Under the pieces are notes generated by a model that saw only the letters and a program-made list of their open reading frames with translations, was not told the DNA's origin and did no database searches. Made by a program: the position numbers and the translations under genes. This document shows, in pieces, positions 1 through 12,450 of a stretch of DNA of 64,000 bases. Position 1 is the first letter of the stretch; the number at the start of each line of letters is the position of its first letter. This DNA comes from Petaurus breviceps papuanus (lineage: Eukaryota; Chordata; Mammalia; Diprotodontia; Petauridae). The DNA is taken from positions 25,452,752 to 25,516,751 of the forward strand of contig JAMXIF010000042.1 in NCBI GenBank assembly GCA_028583685.1. The letters are read 5' to 3'.

Positions 1-47
<47 letters not shown>
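1..47. repeat. (ATCT)n microsatellite
   Basis: Perfect ATCT tetranucleotide repeat that begins at the window edge, so its true length is unknown. Confidence 0.97.
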
Positions 48-754
48 ATCGATTCACAGATCTGAAGTTAAGAACTCGTGGATAGTAACTTCATTTATTG
101 AAGATCTCTAAAATCTTCTGTGTGATTATGGGTCTTGGTTCCAGCCCTATCAATTCTGTTTTGTTGAACTTTTCCCATCATTAGTGGAATATTTGCTAAC
201 CCATTCTTCCACCTTCCCCCATCACACAGGTAAACACATATACATACATACATACACATACACACACACACACACACCAACCATAACCACCTCTCCCACT
301 TTTATATTCTCATAAAGGATAAAGTTTTGTGTTGTGCTTAGGAAAGGCAGCAACTTGACCCATCTGGAGAAGATCAAGGTCTTTTATTTATCCCCAAAAA
401 TATTTCGCCTAGGGGATAGGGACAGGTAGCTTTAGAGAGATGTGGTGACAAAAAATAGTGGGACTCCACCTCCCCATTGTCATTGCCCTCTCCCTTGACA
501 CCTCAGGCTTCAAGACATCCGGAGGATGATTTGGGCACAAATGAAGTACACGGAATAATAGCTAAAGCCCCACATGGGCATCATGCTAGACTAACCTGTG
601 ATATACAGATTCTAGAGTTTCTAGTAGAAATGTTTCTGTTATGTGACTTCTTGCCTATAGACATGAGATGAATAATAATGGTTATTACTATCCTAGAAAG
701 TTGAACAATTTAAGTATCTGCCTTCAAAAGGAAAGATTGGTTTTTTTTATAGTA
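48..754. other. Unassigned intergenic sequence
   Basis: No gene or clear repeat is seen. A short AC/ATAC-rich tract lies at about 236-277. The small open frames here have no recognisable protein content. Confidence 0.6.
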
Positions 755-862
755 AGTTCCTGGAGGCAAGGATCATGTCTTATGTTTTTGAGTCCCTCTT
801 AACAATCAGCTCAGGCTATGCCCTTAGCAATTGTCCAATAAATAATTACTAAATTAAAAGAA
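755..862 (+). repeat. L2 LINE 3' end fragment
   Basis: It has the L2 3'-terminal pattern: a 'ggaggcaaggatcatgtct' block followed by the family's terminal 'caataaata' style ending. Heavily diverged. Confidence 0.55.
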
Positions 863-972
863 TCCTCTTTTCCAACCAAGCAAACTTTCTCATCTCTCAG
901 CCCCACCTCAGCTCCTGCCCCCCACAAAAATTAAGATCCTATTATGTTTTAAGTTTCCTGCCTGTAAAAATC

Positions 973-1216
973 TGGGCAGCTACATGTTGCAGTGGATATA
1001 GTTCCAGGACTTGAGTCAGGAAAACCTGAGTTCAAATCCAGTCTCAGAACTTACTAGTTGTGTGACCCTGCACAAGTCACTTAACCCTATCTGCCTCAGT
1101 TTCCTCATCTGTAAAATGAGCTGGAGAAGGCAATAGCAAAACACTCCAGAATCTTTGCTAAGAAAACCCCAAATAGAATCATGAAGAGTGAGACACAACT
1201 GAAATGACTGAACAGA
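973..1216 (+). repeat. MAR1 SINE, near full length
   Basis: The tRNA-like head (box B 'gagttcaaatcc') is followed by the SINE core 'cctcagtttcctcatctg' and the MAR1-specific tail 'aatgagctggagaagg', ending in 'gacacaactgaaatgactga'. The head, core and tail order makes this a nearly complete sense copy. Confidence 0.85.
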
Positions 1217-1264
1217 AGATCTATAAAATAAAATCTATCCAAAATTGAAAGCCAATAAGAAGTT

Positions 1265-1480
1265 GACTAGATAAGAAGGAGCCTGGTGCAACAGGATAGA
1301 CATCAGTTGTATTTGGAGTGAGGTGACCTGAGAATGAATCCTAGCTCTGCCAATTACCGTGTGATACTGGGCAAGTCATTTTAACTCCATGGGGGTCAGT
1401 ATCCTCATGATAGAGTTGTCTTCCGTGACCTTCTAAGATCCCTTCCAGATCAAAGGTCATCTCCAGTTCTAAATCCTATG
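1265..1480 (+). repeat. MIR-like CORE-SINE
   Basis: Diverged MIR/THER-type SINE, with 'gggcaagtcattttaactcc' core-like text followed by a 'ccttctaagatcccttccag' tail. Confidence 0.6.
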
Positions 1481-1624
1481 TGTTTTGTCCCTTTGCTCAA
1501 ACTGGGCCTAAGACATTTCAGGCACATGATTCCTGAAAACAAAACCTTACTATTTAGGATAAGGCTTTTAATTTACTTTAATGTAATCATGTATATCCCA
1601 CATAAAAATTCCTACCGATACTTT

Positions 1625-1915
1625 AAAGGCCAACTAAAATGTCCCCTCCTCCCAGAAAGCATTTCCTGGTTTCTCTAGTCACTAGTGGTCTGCTTTTCCT
1701 CATTGTGCCTCTTCCTACCTCAACTATCCTCTCAAATAGCAGTTTAATCACAACCCTTTGATGCACTCAATATATTTTATCTACTATTTCACATTATAGC
1801 TGTTTGTGCTGGTGTCTCATCCCCTTGCTAGAACATGAGCTCTATGAAAAAAGAAAATGTGTGAGAAACTTTATATTTCCTACAGAACCCAACACAAGCG
1901 TGTGTGCATAGTTTG
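1625..1915 (+). repeat. L2 LINE 3' fragment
   Basis: It resembles the last 300 bases of L2: an 'aaatgtcccctcctcccag' block, then a 'gaacatgagctctatga' block near the 3' end. Confidence 0.6.
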
Positions 1916-1924
1916 TATTTTTTT

Positions 1925-2575
1925 AAAGATTCATTGAATTTATTTATTTATTTTGAGCAGAACATGGAACAATAATATGCTGTTACTATCTTATTTTATT
2001 TTATTTTTGAGGATATTTTTCCCAATTTCATGTCAAGGCAATTTATAGCATTCATTTTTACAAGATTCTGAGTTCTAAATTTTTCTCCCTCCCCTCCCCT
2101 CTTCTGAAAATGGTAGGCAATTTATACATGTGTTATCACATAAAACACATTTCCATATTAGTCACAGTTGTGAAAGGAACCAGATCAAAAGAAAAAAATG
2201 AAAAGAATAAAGTAAATGAAAAAAAGATGCTTCAGTCTGCATTTAGCATCCTTCAGTTCTTTATCTGGATGTAGATAGCATCTTCCTTCCTGAGTCCTTT
2301 GTCCTTGTCTTGGTTCAAGGTATTGCTGAGAAGAGCTGAGTCATTCATTGTTGATCATCACACAATGTTGCTGATACTGTGTATAATGTTTTCCTGATTC
2401 TGCTCTTTTCATTTTGCATCAGTTTATACAAGTCTTTCCAGGTTTTTTCTTAAATCTGTCTGTTTTTCATATCTTATTGTACAATACTATTCCATTACAT
2501 TCATACATCACAGCTTGTTCAGTCATTGCCCCACTGATGAGCATCTCCTCAATTTTCAATATTACTCCACCCCTG
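1925..2575 (-). repeat. L1 LINE 3' end (ORF2 tail and 3' UTR)
   Basis: Read on the - strand this is the 3' end of a marsupial-type L1, with the antisense ORF2 tail at 'ccattacattcatacatcac' and the 3' UTR in the 'attgctgagaagagctgag' block. The T-rich stretch near 1925-2010 is the antisense of the A-rich tail, so the insertion is 5' truncated. The sense counterpart occurs at 59360-59930. Confidence 0.8.
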
Positions 2576-3174
2576 GATCAGAACTGAATTACAATTATCA
2601 TCACTTATCACCAAGCACCTTCCCAAAGGGGAAGTGGAGAGCACAAAGGCCATCTACCCCTTAGCCACAACAAGGTTAGGATATCATCACAGCATTCAAT
2701 ACTCAAGGAGAGGTCTTTTCTTCATCTTGACCTGAGGCAAGTTCTCAGCAATCCCTGTTCCTGGGAAGACAAAGCTTAAAAAAGCCCCAATATACATTGC
2801 CAGCATCCTCATCAATTCACTCTCTGCCTGCAGAACAGTCTCAGGACCCCTGAAAATATCAGCAAGACCCTCCTCCAGGATTTCTGTAAACATACAACAA
2901 GAAAATCCTCCTTCAGGGCTTCTGAACTAACAGCAAGTTTCCAGAACCTCTGCAAAAACAGCACTGTCCTTTACCAACAGATGAATCTGGCAAAATAACA
3001 TCAAAACAGACAGAAAAAATACTGGCACCACAGTCATGCCTCCTCAGTTCTTGGCAGCTCTGTGTGGCAGTTCTCAAAAATCTTGGGCAGCTCCAACTGG
3101 CCTTCAGCAGTCCGGGTGGCTTTGGATGGCAGTTCTTTCTCTCTCTCTCTCTCAACAACTCTGGCCCTCAGCTA

Positions 3175-3213
<39 letters not shown>

Positions 3214-3446
3214 CCTCTCTTTCTCTCCCTCTCTCTAACTCCATGGTGCTGCTCCCAAAAGTTCTTCTGGCCTCTCTCTGCTTGGGCCTCTCTCTAAATC
3301 CACAGCACCAGCTCTTCCCAGTTCAGCCTCCCTCTTCACGTCAACAAGTCCTTCCCACAAGTAGGATTCACAAGCTCTGGGTTTTAACATTTTACCCTAA
3401 AATCAAGTCAATTCAAGGGGATCTTTAAATTCCATTACCATTACAT
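2576..3446. other. Unassigned sequence with (CT)n tract
   Basis: No recognised gene. A (CT)n/(TCTC)n tract occupies about 3137-3236 and creates long pseudo-open frames rich in Ser and Leu. The flanks look like an unidentified old repeat. Confidence 0.5.
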
Positions 3447-3605
3447 TAGGTAGCCCAGTGAATAGAGCACTGGCCCTGGAGTCAGGGGTACCTGAGTTCA
3501 AATCTTGCCTCAGACATTTAACACTTACTAGCTTTATGACCTTACACAAGTCACTTTACCCTAATTTCCCTGCCCTCCACCCTCCAAAAAGCAAAAAAAA
3601 AAAAG
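3447..3605 (+). repeat. WSINE1-like tRNA-derived SINE
   Basis: Head 'gtgaatagagcactggccct' with box B 'gagttcaaatc' and an A-rich tail 'ccaaaaagcaaaaaaaa' on the + strand. It lacks the MAR1 tail, which separates it from MAR1. It abuts an L1 endonuclease fragment. Confidence 0.8.
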
Positions 3606-3895
3606 CTTCTTATTTTATTATAATCAACATTATCTATTTTACATTCCATAATGCCTATTACTCATTTAACTTCTTCTTTAAGAATCTGGATGCTATACCA
3701 CTTGATGCATATATGTTTAGTATTGATATTGTTTCATTGTCTATGATACGTTTTAGCAAGATATACTTTCCTTCCTTATCCTTTTTAATTAAGTCAATTT
3801 ATGCTTTTACTTTATCTGAGATAAGGATTGCTACCCCTGCTTTTTATTTTACTTTACCTAAAGCATAATGGATTCTGCTCCCACCCCTTACCTTT
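3606..3895 (-). repeat. L1 ORF2 endonuclease-domain fragment
   Basis: The - strand is the reverse of the same L1 endonuclease region seen on the + strand at 57600-57770 (the 'AILISDKVKAK' region). The matching antisense block includes 'gagataaggattgctacccc'. Diverged and not contiguous with the L1 at 4.7 kb. Confidence 0.75.
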
Positions 3896-4694
3896 ACTCT
3901 TTGGACACAATATGTGTATTCTCATCCACATGCAGTGAGAATATATACTTACAAAGGTACAGACTACAGGAGTGATGTCGAAATATTATAACCTATTATT
4001 AATATGTTAAATGATGTGTATGGGCATGTCATAGTTCTATGAGGTCATAAATCCATCAAAATATAGAAATACAACATTGAAGTAGGGGACTGGGTTTGTG
4101 ATACAACCCAACAAGCAAAAAAAGAAATATATAGTGTAACATTTGCCCAAATGCTGGAAATCTCTGCTTTACACAGTAAAACTCCTGAAATTGTGCTTGA
4201 ACTGTACATAAAATCCCATCCTCCCTTTAATGTACATAAAATTTTAGTGGTACTTATGCTTATTTCTGATAGATTTCCATTTGGAAATGGCTCTTTAATC
4301 TTTTGTAAGTATATTGCCAATGGGATACCCATAGCAGATTCTATGAATATGCAAATGTATTTCCAGGGTTGATTTGCTAAATATAACAAACTCTCTTCCT
4401 CAAAGACAAAAACAAGATATTTATTCAGATACCAGAAAGCCAATTCCATCATGGTAACAAAGAAGTTTATACACATCACCAATGAAGGGAGTGCTGCTAT
4501 CCCCAAGGCTTCCCTCCATTAGGCCTCCCCACAAACAAGCTCCCCTAGGCAAAATTCCTCCCTCTCTTCCTCATACTAGTTGCTTTTCCTCAGCTCTCTC
4601 CCAGATCCCTTGCTATCTCTTCCTCTTCCACCCTTCCTGCTCCACCTGTTCAGATTTATCACACCTATTTTTTCCACATCCCCACTAGCATTTA
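3896..4694. other. Unidentified stretch with competing open frames
   Basis: I do not recognise this segment. A + frame is open from about 4067 to 4372 (about 102 codons, containing 'GDWVCDTTQQAKKE'), and a 153-codon frame overlaps it on the - strand (4045-4506). Neither shows splice sites, a Kozak context or a known domain. It could be an old processed pseudogene or an unlisted repeat. Confidence 0.35.
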
Positions 4695-5905
4695 TCATTT
4701 TCTTTTTGTCATGTTAGCCAATCAGATAGTCCTCAGAGTTGTTTTAATTTGCATTTCTCTAATCAGTAGTGAATTAGAGCACTTTTTCACATGGCTGCTG
4801 ATAACTTTGATTTTTTCTTCTAAAAACTGCCTATTAATATCCTTTGGTCATTTATCAATTTGAGAATGGCTCTTATTTTTTATAAATGTAATGCATTTTC
4901 CTTCATATTTGAGAAATGAAGCCTTTATAAGAGAAACTTGTAAAATTTCCTCCACAATTGACTGCTTTCTTTTAAATTTTGACTGCATTGGTTTTGTTTG
5001 TGCACAATCTTTTTAATTTTATATAATCAAAATTACCCATTTAACTTTCTGTGAACCTCTCTATCTTTTATTTGACTATAAGCCCTTCCCTTATCCATAG
5101 ATCTGACAAATTCTTCCATACTCCCTAATGTACTAATGATATCACCCTTTATGTCTAAAATTTTGACTTTATTTTGGTATACACTGCAAGAAGTTCTATG
5201 CCTAGTTTCTGCCAAACTGTTTTCTAGTTTTCCTAGCATTTTTGTCAAATTGTGAGCTCCTGCTTGGATTGGATCTTTGGGTTCATCAAACACTAGAGTG
5301 ATTAACTACTATTTATTGTGTATATAACATATTCCACTGATGCATCACTGTATTTCTTATCCAGTAACAGATTATTTTGATGATAACCACATGTGATATA
5401 GTTTGAAATCTGGTGCTGCTAGTGCCATTTTCTTTTGCATTTTTTTGTGGATTCCTTTTATATTCTTGACCTTTTCTTCTTCCAGAGGAATTTTTCTATT
5501 AGTCTAGCTCTATAAATTAATTCTTTGGTAATGCAATTGGTATGGCACTGAAAAAGTACATTTAGGTAGGATTGTTATTTTTATTACTTTGGCTCAGCCA
5601 ACCCATGAGCAATTAATATTTCTCCAATTATTTAGATCTGCCTTTATTTATGTGGAAAGTGTTTTATAGCTGTATTCATATAGTCCCTGAGTTTGGATTG
5701 GCAAGTAGACTCCTGAGTGTTTTATATTGTCTACAATTATTTCAAATGGACTTTCTCTTTCTATGTCTTCCTCCTGGGTTTTATTGGTGATGTATAGATA
5801 TGTTGATGACTTAAATGGGTTTATTATATATCCTGCAACTCTGCTAAAGTTGTTAATTTTTTCAACTAATTTTATAGTTGACTTTCTAGGATCATCCTCC
5901 CCCAT
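4695..5905 (-). repeat. L1 LINE, ORF2 reverse-transcriptase and C-terminal part
   Basis: On the - strand, 5911-5648 translates to L1 RT-like residues ('LVEKINNFSRVAGYIINPFK', then 'YLYITNKTQEEDIE'), the stretch just past the RT catalytic core. DNA down to 4695 is the colinear downstream ORF2 region ('tttatcaatttgagaatggc' antisense). Many stops interrupt it. The endonuclease part is absent between this piece and the spacer at 6.1 kb, so the element has an internal deletion. Confidence 0.82.
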
Positions 5906-7215
5906 ACACACACCTTCTTTTATCCCTTTTGCTCCCTACTTCCTTGTTGTGTAAGATAGATTTCTACAGCCCTCTAAGTATATGTGTCTCTGTCTATATG
6001 TATGTATAGACACATACTTAACACACATATACACATATGTGTATATGTATGTATTATTTATTCTTCCCTCTTTGAGTTAGCTTAAATGAGATTGAGGTTT
6101 GAATATTGCCTGCCCCTCCTCGTTTTCCCCTCTACTGTAAAAGCTCTTCCTCAAGAGCCTTCTTAATGTGAAATAATTTTCCCCATTCTTCTTCTCCCTT
6201 CCCCTTTCTCCCAGTGTACCCTTCTTTCTTGCCCATCCATTTTTTCTGAGATTATTCAAATATAATTAACTCATTCCCTTGTGCTCTGTCTATGTAGAGT
6301 CCTTCTAACTGACCTAGTAATGATAAATGTCTTAGAAGTCACATGTATTATCTTCCCATAGAGAAATGTAAGCAGTTTAATCATATCAGGTCTCTTATGC
6401 TTTTTCATGTTTACCTCTTAATACTTTTCTTGAGTCTTGTATTTGAAAGTCACATTTTTTTTTCAATTCAGCTCTGTACATTTCTTCAGAAATGCTTAAA
6501 AGTTCTCTATTTCATTAATTGTCCATAGGTTATTTTTAGTTATAATCCTAGCTTTTTGGCTACTGGAATATTATACCCCAAATTCTTTGCTCCTTTAATA
6601 TATGGTAGCCACTAAATTTTATGTGATCCTGACTATGGCTTTATAGTATTTAAATGGTATTTTTCTGGAAATATTTTTTTATCTGAGAGCTCTGGAGTAA
6701 ATTATTCCTGAGTGTTTTCTTTGGGGGGATCTCTCTCAGGAGGTAATAGGTAGATACTTTCAATTTCTATTTTATTTTCTGTTTCTAGGGTATTTGGATA
6801 TTTGGGCAGTTTTCCTTTATAATTCTTTGGGATATTGTGTTTAAGTTCTTTTTTTTATTATAATAGATTTCAGTCTATTTGATAATTCTTAAATCATTTC
6901 TCCTCAGTCTATTTTCCATGTCAGTTGTTTTTTCTGATATTTGAATTTTCTTCATTTCTTTCATTCTTTTGACTTTGTTTTAATGTTTCTTGATGTCTAA
7001 TGAGTCATTAGCTTTCATTTGCCTTATTCTAATTTTTAAGGAATTCTTTTCTTTGGTGAGCTTTTGTACCCCTTTTTCCTTTTGACCAATTATGTTTTTT
7101 AAGAAGTTCTTTTCATTAGTGAAATTTTGTACCTCTTTTACCATTTGGCCAATTCTCTTAAAAGTGTTATTTTCTTCAGTATTTTTCATTCCTCTTTTAT
7201 TAAGGGGTCTATGGG
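5906..7215 (-). repeat. L1 LINE, ORF1 and inter-ORF spacer
   Basis: The - strand carries the purine-rich spacer between ORF1 and ORF2 near 6060-6260. Upstream of it is ORF1, where 7189-6980 encodes a heptad-rich coiled coil ('VQNFTNEKNFLKNIIGQKEK'). The segment continues the L1 at 4695-5905, and its 5' part reappears at 11189-12135 beyond an RTE insertion. An AT/GT microsatellite lies at about 5970-6055. Confidence 0.8.
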
Positions 7216-10200
7216 TGTTCAGGAAAGACTAGTATTTCTGGTATGAGGGCTTATGAGCCCCTGTCAAGGCTGCTTTCATTTTTGATGAATACCTGATTCA
7301 CTCAGCTTTTACATGTGACTCCAAGAAGCTGCAGCGGGCACAGTGGCTACACTCTAGTAAACTATTTTGGCCAACAGGATAGTTGAGAGTAACTGTGTGG
7401 TCTCAAACCCATTGGTAAATTAGGGGAGTGTCTACCCCAAGCCTGTGAAGACTTTCCTCAATAGAATGAGTGGATAAGAACAATTTGTTTCAGTGGCCAT
7501 GAAGGAAGCTGAAGCAGGATTTGTGTGTGTGTGGGGGGAGCTAGGTCTTGCTCAGACATTGCAGATGCCATGGCTATCTACTGCATCCCAAGCCATCACC
7601 AGTCATCTTGTCTTTTGCCTTGCCCCTGGACTTTGATAAGTGAAAGAGAGAGTGAAGCCAATGACTTTGTGAAACTCTGCCTCACTTAAATTCAATTTAT
7701 GAACAAATCAAAAGACATCATTCATACTATTTTACCATTTTTACGTACCTCATAACCCTATGGTGACAGGCAAGTGATGAAGTAGCAGGTACAGGTACAA
7801 TGGGAGCTGTACTTACAACCCTGCACACAGGCAGCCCAGGCCATAGTGTCATCTTCTCACTGGACTGAAACAAAAGTGAGCACTCTTCTGAGTATCTGAG
7901 CAGCCTTTTTAAAGGATCATACTGCTCATCTTCTACCATGAGGATGGCTCTAGAAAAGGTGGCCTAAAAACTGTCTGCTTCATCCAACCCTGGCTTGATT
8001 ACCACAGCGGGGATCCTACCCTGCAGTCATAACACCAAAAAAAAGCTATGAAAAATTTTGTGAAGATGAGTCCACTCACTATCACTACATGAATGAATGT
8101 GTACACACTTTTGAGCAACAAAAAAATCCAGTGGATCTGAAAGATGGATAGCTTTTATTGTAAGAGAACTCAGTAGGTATCACATTCAAATAGCAACCCT
8201 GAGTGAAATAAGGCTAGAAAACGAAGGCCAGCTCACCCAAGTTAGAACTGGATACATGTTTTTTTTTCCCCTCTGGAGTGGCAACAGTGATGGGGAGCAC
8301 TGTGAAGCTACATAAATTTTGTAATTAAAGCTAATATAGTCAACAAACTTGTAAACTTCCCTAAAGGAGTGAATAATGAATTAGCAACAATGTGATTGCC
8401 ATTTGTGGGAAAGTGTCATGGCATCATCATGTGTATATGCTCCTGTCATAGTGAACCCTAATGAGGTCAAAGAAAATTTTATATATACCTGGATAACCCC
8501 ATCATCAATGTGTCAAAAGAGGTCAAGCTTGTAATTCTGAGTGACTTTAACACTGGAGTAGGCACAGACTATGAAACATGGCAGGGAGTTCTTGGGAGGA
8601 ATGGAGTGGGAAACAGAAGAAGCAATGATCATTTACTATTGAAGACTAGTGCATGACCTTATCACCAACACTATCTTCTATTTACCTAAATTCAATAAAA
8701 CTTCATGGATGTATCCTCACATTGACATTTAACAGACTATGTCATTATAAGGAGAAGAGACAGAAAAGATGTGAGAATGATGAAAGTTATGTGTTTGGGC
8801 AGGGTGCTGTACCAATCACAGACTTATCCTCTCCAAACTAAATATCCATATTCAACAAAAGTGGCAGACCCAAAGCAACCAACTACCAGAAGATTTAATG
8901 TCAACAGATTAGAGTGCTAACCTGTAGGGAAAGTGGAGCCAACACATGTTTGACAATAGTGGAGTAGAAAAGGAGGGGACAGTTTTCAGAGATTTGGTGT
9001 ATGGCATCACATTTCCTCCTCTGGGCCAGAATATATTCACAAACATTGAGACTGGTTGGACAAAAATGATGGGGAAATTCAGAATTTGCTAAATGAATAA
9101 CAAGAACCATATAGGATTTACTAGCAGGATAGTTTATCTGTCTCTAAGAAAGCAATGGTTAAATTCATGAAAAATAGGGTACAAATGAAGCTTAGAGATA
9201 TGGAGGATTCTTCACTCAATAATAAGGTAGATGAAATTCTGGGTTCTTTTTTTTTTGCTGATAGTAACAATCCAAAGTGCTTTTATGATGCCCTGAAGGG
9301 TATTTGTGGGCCAGAGACGGTTAGTGCATCTCAACAGCTCAGTGCTGATTGAACCACATTGATTAGTGATAACAACATAATTCTGGAGAGATAGGTTGAA
9401 CACTTCCATAGTGTTCTCAACAGATCTTCATCAATTAAATCTGAAGCAATTGGCTGTATATCTCAGGTTGAAGTCAATCCCTCTGTAGTTGAACTTTCAA
9501 CTGAAGAAGATGTTTTGAATGCTATTAGGCTCCTCTTGTGTGGCAAAGTGCCTGGTGCTGATTCTCCAGCTAAGATTTACAAGGCAGGAGGCTCACCACT
9601 CATACAAAAACAGACTGAAATCCTCCAGGTTATATGGCAAGAGGAGATTGTCTTCCCAGATTTCAGGGATGCCCCCATTGTGCATCTCTGTAAAAGAAAA
9701 GTGACAACCACAAGGGAGCTCTGTCTTAGTCATTGCTGGCAAGATTCTTGCCAGAGTCCTCCTTAATAGGCTGATACTTCACCTGGGAGCCAGTGTGCCT
9801 TCAGAAGGGGCCAAGGATTTGGTATTTGCTGTCTGACAACTCCAGGAGAAATGCCAGGAGCAGAACAGAGTTCTGTATACAAGATTTGTTGATCTGACCA
9901 AGGCCTTTGATACTTTGAGTTATGAGGGTTTGTGGAATATCATGGCAAAATTTGATTGTCTGGAGAAGTTCATCAGTAGTGTATGTCAGTTTTATGATGG
10001 CAGACTTGTTCGAGTCCTGGATAATGGATGATGCTCTTGCATTTTCCCAATTGCCAATACAGTGAAGCAGGGCTGTGTGCTTGCTCCCATGATTTTTAAC
10101 ATGATGTTTTCAACCATGCTGTTAGATGTGTTCTTTAAGGTCAAGATCATCAAGTACACTGATGGTAAATTATTTAACTTGAAAAGGCTACAAGCCAAGA

Positions 10201-11188
10201 CTAAAGTGGAGGGAGAGTTGGTACATGATTTTTTGTTTGTAGATGGCTGTGCACTCAATGCAGCCTCTGAGGCTGAGGTGCAACAAAGTATGGATCGATT
10301 ATCTGTCATTTGTGCTAATTTTGGCCTAACAAACACCAAAAAAACCAAAGACTCTCCACTAACTAGCACTACACCAACCAATGTAGAACCACCAATTACA
10401 ACAAATGGAGAAATTTTGAATACTATGTATAAATTCACTTACCTTGGCAGTATACTTCACAGGCACATAAACATAGATAATAAGGTTGACACATGCATTG
10501 CCAGAGTTAGTTCCATATTTGGAGACTCCAAAGGCAAATGTGGGAGATAAGAGGTATTAGACTACCTATCAAACTGAAGGTCTACAGAGTTGTTGTGCTG
10601 ACTTCATTGTTGTACTGGACAGTGCCAGTGCATTACCAGGAAACTGAATTCTTTCCATTTGACTTAGGAAGATTCTGCAAATTACCTGGCAAGATAAGGT
10701 ACTGGGCACTGATGTCCTTTCTTAAGCTGAACTGACATACATTCAAACTACTGCAGAGAGCACAACTCTGATGGAGCAACCACATTGTTCAAATGCCAAA
10801 CATTTTTACCTAAAAGATGATTTTAGGGAGAACTCAAACAAGGCAAACACTCACATGGAGATCAGAAGAAGTGATACAAGGACACTCTTAAAATCTCTTT
10901 GAAGAACTTTGGAATCAGTATTGAGACACTGGAGACACTGACAATAGACCACCCAGCATAGCATGCCCACATCAAAGAAGACCACATGCTTCATAAGCGA
11001 AGTAGAATTGTAGTAGCTCAAAAGAAATGTGAGATGCACAAATTCAGACATCTCCACAACAGATGTTCAGATGGGTTATTTTCACCCTACTTGTTGTAAT
11101 TCCTTCTGAGTTTGTATTGGTCTCATCAGGAACAGGTGGACACAATGTAGCTTGACCCCAATTTTAGTTCAGAATGAGGACAAAGCCA
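7216..11188 (+). mobile_element. RTE-type LINE, nearly full length, decayed
   Basis: About 4 kb of sense-strand non-LTR element with one ORF broken by many stops and shifts. In order: a 5' region (7250-7720) shared with 14753-15135; an APE-like endonuclease, with 'VYAP' near 8430 and 'LSDFN' near 8537 where the family has GDFN; an RT palm with 'FVDLTKAFDT' near 9886 and 'VKQGCVLAPM' near 10062; then the active-site motif as FVDG near 10240 instead of F[A/V]DD. The C-terminal part reaches about 11060. The 3' end 'cagaatgaggacaaagccaa' matches the other RTE 3' end at 21.3 kb. It sits inside a - strand L1. Clade assignment (RTE/BovB-like) is by memory of RT motifs. Confidence 0.8.
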
Positions 11189-12135
11189 ACCAATTGTCTT
11201 TTCATAATTTTCTTCCCTCACTCTGATTTCTTTTCCCATTTTCACTTCTACCACTCTTATTTAATTTTGAACATCATCTTTAGTTCTTCTAGGAATTCTT
11301 TTTGGGCTTGTGTCAAATTCACATTTGTTTTTCCCTTTGGGGTTGTAGCTGTTTAAACATTATTATTTTCTTCTGAGTTTGTGTCTTAACTTCCCTGTCA
11401 CCACACTAGTATTTCATATTCAGATTCTTTTCTTATTGTTGTTTGCTCATTTTTTCAGTATATTTCTTGACTTTGAACTTTTATGTCACAGTTGGGCTCT
11501 ATTCATGGGGTGGGTGGGAGGAGCACTGTTTGAGCTTCCCAATTTCCCCCCCCCTTTTTTTTTTAGAGCTAGCTCTGGAACTTTGGAAGTTTTTGGCATT
11601 TTCCAAGGTGGTGTTATTCTGGGAGAGGTGTTATAACTTCTCTCCTGGTCTATACTCTGGTACTTACTCAGAAGGGGGCCCTAAACCCTTGTAGCCAAAA
11701 TCACTATTGCTCCCTTGTGACCACCAAAAGTGTTCCTCACTACCCTGGAACTGTGACCAGGAAGTGAGTCTGGGCACTGGAGTTGCTAAACAGCACCTGG
11801 TCCTGTGCCTGGTGGTAGCAAAGGGGTTACCTGTAATCTCTTTCTGGCTTATTGCCCAATCCCCTTATCATTTTTCTGCTGGGAAGCCTGAAAGCTGCTG
11901 CTGCTGCTGTTGCCTCGAAGACCCATAGCTCATATTTCTACAGTGACCCACTTTGGGCCATCCCTCACCCAAGTGTCACAGGCCTCTTTTGTTGCCCTCC
12001 TAATTTGTCTTAGACTGGGAAAAAAATGACACCTGACCTCTATTGGCTCTGCCACTCCAGAATTTGATTTGATTCATTATTTTAAAGTTTTTTGGAGGGG
12101 AATGTAGGGAGAGCTTTGCTCTAGACCTATATCTA
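11189..12135 (-). repeat. L1 LINE 5' UTR and ORF1 start
   Basis: Antisense L1 5' sequence: ORF1 start region ('cttccctcactctgatttct' antisense) running into a GC-richer 5' UTR with 'gggagaggtgttataacttc' and a (CTG)n stretch near 11895. It is colinear with the ORF1 piece ending near 7215, so both belong to one L1 that was about 3.5 kb long before the RTE landed in it. Confidence 0.78.
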
Positions 12136-12344
12136 CTCCCCTCTTCTGTTTTCCTTAATATTTTCCACCTAGATTCTTAACTTACAGTAAATTGTGATAA
12201 GTGAAATCCTTAGAACCTATGTGCCAACTTCTTTTCAGAATATGATTTGTTCAATGAATGTTTGTTGACTTGAATTAAATTTTGTTAAATTAGCCAGAAA
12301 AGGCGACAAGAAGTTTCTCAAACTCAAGGGATTCAGTAGACTGT

Positions 12345-12450
12345 AGATATCATCTAATTTGTGCTCCCATACTACAAGTGAGTAAGTTGAGGCTCAGAGA
12401 ATTCAAGGGATTGGTGAAGTACAGGTCTTTATTAGAGCAGTGGCAAAATT
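12345..12450 (-). repeat. MIR-like SINE fragment
   Basis: Antisense MIR pattern: 'gtaagttgaggctcagagaa' preceded by a 'catctaatttg' block. Short and diverged. Confidence 0.55.

Noticed and set aside
3036-3428. 130-codon + frame rich in Ser and Leu
   Set aside because: Created by the (CT)n tract at 3137-3236; no domain and the flanks are repeat-like.
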